Origin: Sphingobacteriaceae bacterium
GTDB taxonomy: Bacteria; Bacteroidota; Bacteroidia; B-17B0; Aurantibacillaceae
Direction of reading: 5' to 3'
NCBI GenBank assembly: GCA_002319075.1
Contig: NVQB01000001.1
Location: 5,580,001-5,644,000 of the forward strand
DNA: 64,000 nt
Part shown: piece after piece, positions 37,201 through 44,289 of the stretch
How the letters are laid out: the number at the start of each line of letters is the position of its first letter
Numbering within the stretch: the first letter of the stretch is position 1
The notes under the pieces: generated by a model
What the model saw: the letters and a program-made list of their open reading frames with translations, nothing else
What the model was told of the DNA's origin: nothing
The model's database searches: none
Made by a program: the position numbers and the translations under genes

Positions 37201-37783
37201 TGAGCGTTTTTACGAAGGTTGAGTTCTTTGCATGTCCTACAGCAGCTGCTTTTGGCGTGATTAGGATAGTGGTGACCCCTGTTTGTGTTGCTACCACATC
37301 AAATCCAACACCACCATCAGATACCGTGTAGGTTAATACGTTAGATGAAGAAGGTATGGCCGCGTAAAAGTCCCGTCCAAGCGCCCTGCGACCCTTAAGA
37401 CTTATCATTTCCTTGTTACTGGCGGAGCCTATAGTATAGTATACTGAAATATTTTCCTTAGAACTAATATATACACCATAAGGCGTGACACTGTTAACCG
37501 GCGCAGATTCGAGCACGGCGATGTACGAAGTAACGTCAAGCGTATAAATACTGTTAGCCGGCACGGTAAGCGTTGCGCTTAGTGCACTGCTATTAGGAAA
37601 TGCAGGTTGTGAGATGTTTATGATACTGGGTTGCGAATAGGTTTGAAAATGGAAGACAATAGGGAAATCGCCCATTGTACTGGAGATGTCGGGGGCGACA
37701 AACCAAAAACTTGTATCAACCTGGGCTTTAGATTTAACAGAAATACAAAATGCACATACTAAAATCAATAAATGTTTCGTCAT
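34283..37783 (-). CDS. Giant T9SS type B cargo protein with IgGFc-binding-like N-terminal domain and PKD repeats (first of operon)
   Basis: A 1166-residue surface protein that opens the operon. After a signal peptide (1-20), residues about 25-350 share the IgGFc-binding-like domain with the 1321-residue protein downstream (MISLKGRRALGRDFY, YLLHVSGYGCKTSG). Ig-like modules follow, then PKD domains (WSWNFGDNS, WNWDFGNGE), then the type B sorting domain (IPNVVTPNDDGKNDYW). The two cargos are diverged paralogues. The 109-bp gap to the divergent DUF58 gene must hold the operon promoter. Confidence 0.88.
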   Translation of the reverse strand: MTKHLLILVCAFCISVKSKAQVDTSFWFVAPDISSTMGDFPIVFHFQTYSQPSIINISQPAFPNSSALSATLTVPANSIYTLDVTSYIAVLESAPVNSVTPYGVYISSKENISVYYTIGSASNKEMISLKGRRALGRDFYAAIPSSSNVLTYTVSDGGVGFDVVATQTGVTTILITPKAAAVGHAKNSTFVKTLNRGETFSVRDNNTANPSQLAGSIISADKDVAVTVKGSITGPNACASYFTDQLTASNHIGKDHVILKGNGTQDVAYILAPLNATGFTVSTSSGSSQWLINATETYSVNITNAVTYIKSDKPVYLLHVSGYGCKTSGAQLAPVYCAGSYDAAFTRLSPDSLNLNICTRSGNQSNFTLLSNGVSLPLASSGFTTVPGSNSDLVAGRFYFSTTDIPVGSYNQLVNSTDIFGLSAVNGGYSTGSTYANSSDFEITSFAFANAAPTATICGNTQFTLNGVVGGGPNTGIWSILQGYGSLSGSNTQLTNNIYTPSLLDTTNNAPTIPASQRYVKLILNTTGICPMASDTFKLHVKQPPIVSAGSSSIVCANNPTVQFNGNVYGATNQGFWSVMAPGSGTFLSGINTFTPKYQLSLADTALSQLSFILTSTNNAGCNPVTSTVNVTINKPPIVNASTLPNIVKCSNNATVNLNGTVSGTTTSTGIWQTQGTGVFLPNNVALSTNYIPSLNDVTQGNVWLTLESTNNGLCFPTRDSVNVIFTEPSYANAGADANACENDPRGVISGLITGTVTSTGVWSGGGGTYSPSNSALTATYTGTASEVLTGFVTLTLTTSNNGLCLGTTDIVKVNFQTKPYANFSVTSVCLNQLTDFRDQSLNLSGIGALKSWSWNFGDNSIGSTKLNPSHTYSSVGIFTAQLVVRNTFNCADTIVKPVVIYELPDVDFAVTRACSGSAQLIGFKDQSTIAAPSAISSSGHYWDFGGFGFSNAKDTSIVFPSEGLYSITKIITSNKGCQSAISKTVNITPRPVARFVHINNSIPGLGANVSFRDTSSYAQSWNWDFGNGETSSLKYPSTFYKENGLYVVSLTITDQFGCPSSYTTEVRVSTIVADILKLIPNVVTPNDDGKNDYWRLDFIDVYFPEAEIEIYNRWGVRIFRSIGYSNAWDGSYKGDALPVGGYFFTINLHDKDATPVIKGTLTLIK

Positions 37784-37892
37784 GCAAAAACGGTATGTTT
37801 GTCGATGGTTTTCAAATCTTAAGCAAAAATATACAAAAAATGTTGTAATATCCTTGTTTTTGCTGAAAAAGAAAGATATTTACAACATCACA

Positions 37893-38804
37893 ATGTTAAT
37901 TAATCACACTAAAATAGACCCTTTCAAGAATTTAGAGCTTCTGGCCAAGAAGGTTGTGGAGGGTTTTATAACGGGATTGCACAAAAGTCCCTTTCACGGT
38001 TTCTCGGTTGAATTCGCTGAACACAGGCTCTACAACACTGGTGAGAGTACGAGGCACATCGATTGGAAACTCTTTGCCCGCTCTGAAAAACTCTTCGTAA
38101 AGCGCTACGAAGAAGAAACAAACCTCAGATGCCAGATAGTGATAGATACTTCTGCAAGTATGCAATTTCCTAAGGATGCTGAGACTACCAAATTAAAGTT
38201 CAGTGTTTATTCAGCTGCTGCTTTGTGCGAATTGCTAAAACAACAACGCGATGCCTTCGGTCTGACGCTGTTTAACAACACTATCACCAAACACTTACCC
38301 GCAAAAGCAAGTCCGCTGCACAAAAAACTCATTTTAAATACCCTTGAGGAACTTTTAGACGACAAAACAGAGCAAACCACCACCTCCGCAGCCTCCGCGC
38401 TGAACCAAATAGCAGAGATCATCCATCAACGCTCACTTGTAGTTATTTTTAGTGATATGTTTGAAGATAATTCTGAGAACGAAGAACTCTTTTCTGCCCT
38501 GCAACACTTGAAGTACCGGAAACATGAAGTTGTATTATTTCACGTAGTCGACAAAAGCAAGGAACTAGATTTTGAATTCGAGAACAAACCTTATCACTTT
38601 ATAGATCTTGAAAGTGGCGAAGAAATAAAATTAAATCCAACGCAGATAAAAGAGCAATACCAAAAATCGGTAAGTGATTTTAAAGAACAGCTTGTTTTAA
38701 AATGTGGTCATTATAAAATTGATTATGTGGAAGCGGATATTAATAAGGGATTTGATAACATTCTCTATACTTATTTGATCAAGCGGCAGATGATGGCGAA
38801 GTGA
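37893..38804 (+). CDS. DUF58 domain-containing protein
   Basis: A 303-residue cytosolic protein of the DUF58 family (von Willebrand A-like). ATG 37893 is chosen because MLINHTKIDPFKNLELLAKKVVEGF is the family N-terminus; the frame is open to 37686 but that part overlaps the divergent cargo gene. Signatures are TRHIDWKLFARSEKLFVKRYEEE and the metal-site-like DTSASM near residue 85. DUF58 genes usually follow a MoxR ATPase and precede VWA/BatA-D genes; no such partner is present here, and degenerate repeats follow instead. Confidence 0.85.
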   Translation: MLINHTKIDPFKNLELLAKKVVEGFITGLHKSPFHGFSVEFAEHRLYNTGESTRHIDWKLFARSEKLFVKRYEEETNLRCQIVIDTSASMQFPKDAETTKLKFSVYSAAALCELLKQQRDAFGLTLFNNTITKHLPAKASPLHKKLILNTLEELLDDKTEQTTTSAASALNQIAEIIHQRSLVVIFSDMFEDNSENEELFSALQHLKYRKHEVVLFHVVDKSKELDFEFENKPYHFIDLESGEEIKLNPTQIKEQYQKSVSDFKEQLVLKCGHYKIDYVEADINKGFDNILYTYLIKRQMMAK

Positions 38805-38828
38805 TGGGGCTGATTGCGTGGATGTTTT

Positions 38829-39110
38829 TGACGCAGATTTCGCTGATAACACAGATTTTTGTGTGAAAAACTTATTGATTAGCTAAGATCTGGATGCCTA
38901 AAGGTTTGACGCAGATTACGCAGATGGTACAGATTTAGTGTTTAAAAAGTTACAATAGATTTAATTCACCTCCGGCGAATTTTTGATGGGCGCTGATCTG
39001 GATGCCTGAAGGTTTGACGCAGATTTCGCGGACGACGCTGAACTGGGTGTTTCCTGAAAATCAAATGGATTTAATTCGCCTTTGGTGAATTTTTGATGGG
39101 CGCAACAATC
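38829..39110. repeat. Tandem ~108-bp intergenic repeat with palindromic core
   Basis: Two tandem diverged copies, 38887-38994 and 38995-39102, each run from GATCTGGATGCCT through TTTGACGCAGATT to a palindromic end (AATTCACCTCCGGCGAATT at 38963-38981, AATTCGCCTTTGGTGAATT at 39073-39091, then TTTGATGGGCG). A third partial copy of the GACGCAGATTTCGC part is at 38829-38860. The rest of the 361-bp gap between 38804 and 39166 shows nothing coding. Confidence 0.75.
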
Positions 39111-39165
39111 AGAGCTAACTGCGAAGTATGCGTCACTCCAACAACCGTTAGTAATTATTTGAAAA

Positions 39166-39654
39166 TTACTTCACAAACAATCCCCAATCGTTATCCTCAA
39201 AATCAGGAATCATTTTATGAATTTCAGCAGCCCATAATTTAAACAACTCCCTGAATTTTTCCATTTCTTCGCGAAAGAGTTTTACGTAATTGGGATCAAA
39301 AGCATCTGAATAATCTAAGGTGTGATTGGAGAGCCGTAAAAATTCTGCATGATCTCGAATGACGGATGCTTTTTGCATGCAAATCACATAAGAATCAGAT
39401 GTTAGTCCGGAAGATAATTTTGCGCAAATGATCATGGCGGACTCCCGTAACAGAGGCGCATGCATTTCTCGTGCTTCTTCATCTGCTGTATCCATCAAAG
39501 CATCTACGATATTCATAATCTCGTTCGCCTGGATGTAGAGCGGATGTTCGTTTAGCCGGCGCTCGTCTTCTTTTCGTTGCCTTTCGAATTCGGCATTATC
39601 TTCTTCAGAAAACTCTGCATTAAAATCGAAGTCACCGTCGTCGTCATCTATCAT
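39166..39654 (-). CDS. Acidic conserved-looking protein of unknown function
   Basis: A 162-residue protein that I do not assign to a family. The N-terminal 35 residues are extremely acidic (MIDDDDGDFDFNAEFSEEDN), and the rest is predicted mostly helical with no signal peptide or membrane segment, so it is cytosolic. It stands alone between intergenic repeats and a barrel gene. Codon use looks normal for the window and the reading frame is intact, so it is probably a real gene. Confidence 0.65.
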   Translation of the reverse strand: MIDDDDGDFDFNAEFSEEDNAEFERQRKEDERRLNEHPLYIQANEIMNIVDALMDTADEEAREMHAPLLRESAMIICAKLSSGLTSDSYVICMQKASVIRDHAEFLRLSNHTLDYSDAFDPNYVKLFREEMEKFRELFKLWAAEIHKMIPDFEDNDWGLFVK

Positions 39655-39822
39655 AAAAAATTATTTATGACGAATATAAAACTATTCCACTAAAGAGAAA
39701 ACGTCCTCACTATTTTCTTACAGCTTCTAAACCAGAAAAGCAGGATAGCCTGGCGTTTTTGTCTATTCAGAATGTTTGCCAGGCAAGGCGCTCGCCAATC
39801 AACTACATCGCGCTTCTATTAC

Positions 39823-40887
39823 CTAATTAAATCTTAGTGGAACGGCCGCCTGAAGTACAACACTAAAATACTTATCAAAATAATCGCTTTGTTCAATTCT
39901 ATTAAACTGATTAAATTGAGCAATTAACGAAAAGCTAAAAACATCGTTACCGCCCTTCTCTTTCAGGTTCACATAAAAACCAGAATTTCCATTCGCAATA
40001 TTTTTTTTAGTATTAACGGCATAAAAGGTAACACGATTACCAAAATAAAAACCACCGCGAGCTCTTCGTACGAGCGGGATAAAGTATTCACCAAAAACTG
40101 TTATGCCTTCAAAGGTTTCCAGTTTTCCTATCACGCCGCTTTTAGATTCAACAACCGTTTGATAGGCAGTAGTGTCAGCATTGTAAATAAGAGCTCCATC
40201 TTGAAGGGTTCGCTCGTTTAATGTGTTGTAATTATTTGTTTTTGCGTACCCCAATCCAGCCGACCATATGCCACGCCCCAGCCTGTTCAGGAAATTGAGA
40301 TCCGAATGATAGTATCTGTTAAAACTTATAAAAACATTTCCCAGCAGATCATTTCTTTGACTGTTCATATTCCCATAGCCAGCTGTTGGTGTAATTAAAT
40401 TATATTTCGCCTGGTCAAGTCCTCCTTTAATGCTTATCCAATTCACTGCCTGGGAGGAAGTATCATTTGTAACATTGCCAGCGGCATCCACAAGTAAATA
40501 ATGGTAGCGGCTGATGATGCGGGAGTATCCACCTGAAACTCCGTATTCAAGAGGCGGGTTATCTGTTTTGTAAAGCGTAGAAACCCCGTTATTGGCTTTA
40601 AAATTGCCCTGAATAAATCCCGTATTCCAAAAATTATCGTTGTCGGCGGCTGATCGGAATAAAGCTGGAACGCCCAATTTTAATGAGACTTTATTTTCAG
40701 CGAAATTCGCTGACGCGTTGCTTATTGGTGAAGGATCTAAGTTTGATCCGTTTATTATAGAAGGAATTTCAAACCTAAGAAATTCTGGTGTGAAACGGAA
40801 GTCCTTCTGAACCGGCGACTCGCTAGTCTGCGCGCTAGCGGAAATTAAAGACCCAAATAAATAATAGCATAAATAGATTTTTTTCAT
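39823..40887 (-). CDS. Probable outer membrane beta-barrel protein of unknown function
   Basis: A 354-residue protein with signal peptide (1-19, ending SASA-Q). The mature part has alternating hydrophobic strands with aromatic girdles (FNRYYHSDLNFLNRLGRGIW, GGFYFGNRVTFYAV) and ends in a strand VVLQAAVPLRFN, all typical of an outer-membrane barrel. I do not recognise the family. It follows the secretin operon on the same strand after a 184-bp gap, so co-function with that system is possible but not shown. Confidence 0.65.
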   Translation of the reverse strand: MKKIYLCYYLFGSLISASAQTSESPVQKDFRFTPEFLRFEIPSIINGSNLDPSPISNASANFAENKVSLKLGVPALFRSAADNDNFWNTGFIQGNFKANNGVSTLYKTDNPPLEYGVSGGYSRIISRYHYLLVDAAGNVTNDTSSQAVNWISIKGGLDQAKYNLITPTAGYGNMNSQRNDLLGNVFISFNRYYHSDLNFLNRLGRGIWSAGLGYAKTNNYNTLNERTLQDGALIYNADTTAYQTVVESKSGVIGKLETFEGITVFGEYFIPLVRRARGGFYFGNRVTFYAVNTKKNIANGNSGFYVNLKEKGGNDVFSFSLIAQFNQFNRIEQSDYFDKYFSVVLQAAVPLRFN

Positions 40888-41071
40888 GATTTTTTTTCTG
40901 TAAAAATATCTGATCCAGTAGACATCAAAGCAGGGGAAATCACCCTTTTTTAAAGTGAAAAATAATTTTCAAATGGCACAAACACCCCTTGTTATTAGTT
41001 CAAATAACTAAAAACAAATAGTTGTATGCCTGTAATTTAAGACTAACTGCTACTAGTGCGAGGGAAATTTT

Positions 41072-41578
41072 TTACTTACGTGCCACAATCCGCTCTTTAC
41101 CCCATTTAGCAACAAGGCTGTCTTTATTAAAACTTTTGAAAACGATTCCATCCATCGCCTCATTTTGTTTTATGAGTTTGGACTGACCGTTCACGGAAAC
41201 TAAAGCTGTGCTTTGTCCACTGGTAGTATTTTTAATCAGGCCCAGGTATTTAATATCCGGCAATTGTTTTGGAACAACTATCGGCGCTGGTTTTGGTGCA
41301 GGCGCTTTCTGTTGCCTGGGTTCTGAGCTAACGTAAGAACCTTGAATGGTTAGTTGAGCTTCTTTTTTTACGTCTTTTAAAAATGGGTCCTGGTAATCCA
41401 TTTTTAACTTATATGTCACGCTATCTCTTGTTGTGATACTTTTTACAGAAGGCAATGTGCTATCAGAAACTGCCAGGTCGGTTTCTGAGAACGCAGAATA
41501 GATCCTGTATCCGAAAAAGCCCCAGACAAGAATGTTTATCGGAATTAAAATATATACTGCTTTTTTATTTTTTAGCAT
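41072..41578 (-). CDS. GspC/PilP-like protein of a type II secretion/type IV pilus-like system
   Basis: A 168-residue bitopic protein. ATG 41578 (one base after the upstream stop) gives a clean signal anchor at residues 7-26 (AVYILIPINILVWGFFGYRI); the frame is open for 18 codons more. A Pro/Ala/Lys-rich linker (APAPKPAPIVVP) is followed by a C-terminal domain IKYLGLIKNTTSGQSTALVSVNG with a bound-loop pattern like the homology region of GspC and PilP, which contact the secretin. It is the last gene of the operon; position and fold support the call more than sequence similarity. Confidence 0.62.
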   Translation of the reverse strand: MLKNKKAVYILIPINILVWGFFGYRIYSAFSETDLAVSDSTLPSVKSITTRDSVTYKLKMDYQDPFLKDVKKEAQLTIQGSYVSSEPRQQKAPAPKPAPIVVPKQLPDIKYLGLIKNTTSGQSTALVSVNGQSKLIKQNEAMDGIVFKSFNKDSLVAKWGKERIVARK

Positions 41579-41579
41579 A

Positions 41580-42530
41580 TCATTGAGTGAGGCTAAATTT
41601 TCTTTTTGAAGTGTAACCTGAAGGATTTCCAAACTTGTCGAAAGCTCTTACTTTCCACCAATAAAAGGTGCCCAAGGCATTTGGACTAAGACTTAAATCC
41701 GACACGGGAATGTAATTTATATCCGTTCTAACCTGGAAGACATTCGAAAAAAGCGAATCATCGGCAACATACACACTATCGTATAGGATATCTACATTGG
41801 CATTCCATTTAAGAGAGTCGCTTGTTTTCATTGTGCCATTGATAGCCGGAAACTGCAGTACAGGAGTTGTTGGTCCTTTTAAATCGACAGTAACTGTAAA
41901 CGACACAGGATTAAACTGTGATTCACTGAAATCATTGATTGCTTTCACATTCCAGGTATAAGCCGTCGTGTTACTTTTTGCTGCCGGCAAATTATAGCTT
42001 AGCGATGTTTTTGAAACCAATGTTGTGTCTAAGATGAGGCCTTCATTTATTTGTAGCCTGTATTTTTTTGCCACAGAGATAGAGCTCCAGTTAAAAGTCA
42101 CTGCAGTATTACCCACAATAGCACCCTTGGCAGGACTCACAAGATTTATGACCTGCTCACTAAGATCAGAGGTTGTATCGATCTTTAAATTAAATGTTTG
42201 ATAAGGCGTGGAATATCCTGCGTTCGTTGCCTTCACTCTCCATTGGTAGGTCCCTGGTTTTAAGGCAAAATTAAATTTATTCGTAATCACGTTTGTGTCT
42301 ACAAGCAACTGAACCGTATTGGTGAAATCGGGTTTTACAATTTGTAGATTGTATTGTTCGGCTCCGTCTAAAACATCCCACCAAAAAGTTACCAGGTTTA
42401 TAGTTGTGGAGGCATTGTCGGAAGGAGCATTTATTTTGAGGGACTTTTTACTAATATTGGAAACCACAAAATCTTTTTGGCAAGCCCAGACGCAACTAAT
42501 AGCGATTATGAATGGTAAAATCTTTTTCAT
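41580..42530 (-). CDS. Lipoprotein with fibronectin-type-III-like repeats, in secretion operon
   Basis: A 316-residue lipoprotein: leader MKKILPFIIAISCVWAC with a Cys at residue 17. Three fibronectin-like beta domains follow, each with a W-x-V/W-x-W core (TYQWRVKATNAG, AYTWNVKAINDF, TFYWWKVRAFDKFG). ATG 42530 is preferred over 42548 because it begins directly after the upstream stop and gives a normal leader. It sits inside the GspE-GspD-GspL-GspM-GspC-like operon with one-base gaps on both sides. I infer a role as an accessory outer-membrane or pilotin-like factor; such an insert is not part of the standard system. Confidence 0.7.
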   Translation of the reverse strand: MKKILPFIIAISCVWACQKDFVVSNISKKSLKINAPSDNASTTINLVTFWWDVLDGAEQYNLQIVKPDFTNTVQLLVDTNVITNKFNFALKPGTYQWRVKATNAGYSTPYQTFNLKIDTTSDLSEQVINLVSPAKGAIVGNTAVTFNWSSISVAKKYRLQINEGLILDTTLVSKTSLSYNLPAAKSNTTAYTWNVKAINDFSESQFNPVSFTVTVDLKGPTTPVLQFPAINGTMKTSDSLKWNANVDILYDSVYVADDSLFSNVFQVRTDINYIPVSDLSLSPNALGTFYWWKVRAFDKFGNPSGYTSKRKFSLTQ

Positions 42531-42531
42531 A

Positions 42532-43062
42532 TTATTTTTTTTGTTCAAAAGATTGGGTTATCAATGTGAGGTATAAATTTTTTCTTTTCGTTTGCAAATC
42601 TTTTACTGAAAAGAATCGTGCGGACATAATTTTTGAAACATATTTATAATCGTTTTCCATTTTATGAAGCAGAGATAAAAGACTATAAAAATTCCCTTTA
42701 ATCGTAAAAGTGTTGGTCTGAACATTCAAATTATCGTTCTTAAAAGAAGAATTAAGCGGGATCTCTGTCACGAGGCAGGAATTTTTTTCTGCAAAGTCAG
42801 AAATATAAGCCGTTAATTTATCCCTTACTGCGGTGGAATCCCCTTTGGCATAAGCTCTTTCAAACTCTTCCATTTTTGACTTTAAGGCCGGTAATTCCCT
42901 TTCTTTGTCTTTAAGCCAGGAAAGTTTTTTTTCTTTTGCAGCAATTTCATCCACTAAACTAAATGTATCTGAAAAACTCATCCTGTAGCCTAATACAAAA
43001 AACAAGAAGAGTCCGCCGAAAAGCAAATAACATTTTTTTGTATAAGTTGAGTTCTCAAACAT
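42532..43062 (-). CDS. GspM/PilO-like protein
   Basis: A 176-residue protein with a short cytosolic N-terminus, one membrane segment (about 11-27, CYLLFGGLFLFFVLGY), a coiled coil (about 35-70) and a small periplasmic domain ending in strand-rich FTIKGNFYSLLSLLHKMEND. That layout is that of PilO/GspM, which pairs with PilN/GspL as an inner-membrane platform. It overlaps the upstream gene by one base. The call rests on layout and gene order. Confidence 0.68.
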   Translation of the reverse strand: MFENSTYTKKCYLLFGGLFLFFVLGYRMSFSDTFSLVDEIAAKEKKLSWLKDKERELPALKSKMEEFERAYAKGDSTAVRDKLTAYISDFAEKNSCLVTEIPLNSSFKNDNLNVQTNTFTIKGNFYSLLSLLHKMENDYKYVSKIMSARFFSVKDLQTKRKNLYLTLITQSFEQKK

Positions 43063-44288
43063 TATTCTGTAATGAGTTTAATTTCAAAATTTGGCAAGAG
43101 GCCCTGGTTGTTGTAAACAAATTTTTCGAGGCTAACATCTTTAATAAACTTTTGCATTTTTAAAACATTGATCCATTCGTTCACAATAAAACTCTTAGAA
43201 CAATTTCCCTTTAGCAAGAGGCTTTTTGTTTTAAAGGAGACAAGGCTATCTTCACTCTCAATATCTTCTCGTTTAGGATTAAAATACAAGTCAGTAAGCA
43301 CCACCTCATCAGGCAGCGTCTTCCCTATTCTATCGGCATATTCACTTAATTTATTTCCATTTAATACACCAGCGTTTTCAATAAGACTTTTGTTTTTCTG
43401 ATAGTCGTCCAACAACTTATTGATCTGTTCGTATTTTCCCTGGTAAACAGAGAGCTCGGTTTCAAGTTTATTATTCTTATCAAAATAGGAAGTATAAAAA
43501 ACAAGATTTACAATAGCTGCAAAAAAAGCGAGCCCTACAGCCACTATAAGTAAAAAGCGAAATTTATTTTTCTCGGCATGGGTATCTTCTATTTTTTTTA
43601 ATTGCAGCGCATTTGTCTCTTTAAGCTTGCGTCTCATGAGGTAAGTGAGCCCGCCGGCAAAACCCAGTGTATAGTCCGGATGAAACACCAGATCCTCAAT
43701 TTTTATTTTTTCCTGCTGACCCGAACTTTCAGAAGAAATGGTGTCCAGCAAATTGTTACTTAATTCTACTTTATGCAGACTTGTTGCGAGGCTATTAAAA
43801 TTTCCCCATAAAGGCTGTAAACCCATGATCACAGGTACACCAATAAATATTGCAGCAAGCTCTTGTTTTTTAGTTTTGAATTCTAAAATAAGGTGTTCTA
43901 CCTGCTCTTTTCTGCAGAGCGCAATGAAACCCGAATGATCTTCCTGTTTGTAGAGATCCGCATAAAAATCTGTAAGATGTATCGCCGGTAAATTCTGGCG
44001 AATAATTTCTTCCATTCCTGTTTGCTCACCTTCCAAAAAATTAATTTTCTTAAGTATCACTCCCTTACCGTTTACAATAAGCACCAAGGGAATTTTATTT
44101 TTCCGAATAACTTCTGGCAGAGCGTTTAAATCCTGTAAGGTGCCATTACTTATAAGTTCGAGCTTATTGTTTTTATTCCGGAGCTGCGAATAATAATAAA
44201 CCTTTCCCTCTTCTCTAAAACAAATCTCTACTGCGCAAACCTCTGATTTGACATAATACTTTTGCGGTATCCATTTATCCCAAAACAT
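43062..44288 (-). CDS. GspL/PilM-PilN-like inner membrane platform protein
   Basis: A 408-residue protein. The N-terminal ~230 residues are a degenerate actin-like PilM/GspL cytosolic domain, one membrane segment follows at about 247-268 (FLLIVAVGLAFFAAIVNLVF), then a coiled coil and a PilN-like periplasmic domain (ADRIGKTLPDEVVLTDLYF). The two functions PilM and PilN are therefore fused, as in GspL. It would link the ATPase to the periplasmic parts. It starts one base after the secretin stop. Confidence 0.72.
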   Translation of the reverse strand: MFWDKWIPQKYYVKSEVCAVEICFREEGKVYYYSQLRNKNNKLELISNGTLQDLNALPEVIRKNKIPLVLIVNGKGVILKKINFLEGEQTGMEEIIRQNLPAIHLTDFYADLYKQEDHSGFIALCRKEQVEHLILEFKTKKQELAAIFIGVPVIMGLQPLWGNFNSLATSLHKVELSNNLLDTISSESSGQQEKIKIEDLVFHPDYTLGFAGGLTYLMRRKLKETNALQLKKIEDTHAEKNKFRFLLIVAVGLAFFAAIVNLVFYTSYFDKNNKLETELSVYQGKYEQINKLLDDYQKNKSLIENAGVLNGNKLSEYADRIGKTLPDEVVLTDLYFNPKREDIESEDSLVSFKTKSLLLKGNCSKSFIVNEWINVLKMQKFIKDVSLEKFVYNNQGLLPNFEIKLITE

Positions 44289-44289
44289 C

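Noticed and set aside
37686-37892. Upstream extension of the DUF58 gene
   Set aside because: It runs into the oppositely transcribed cargo gene and lacks similarity to DUF58 proteins.
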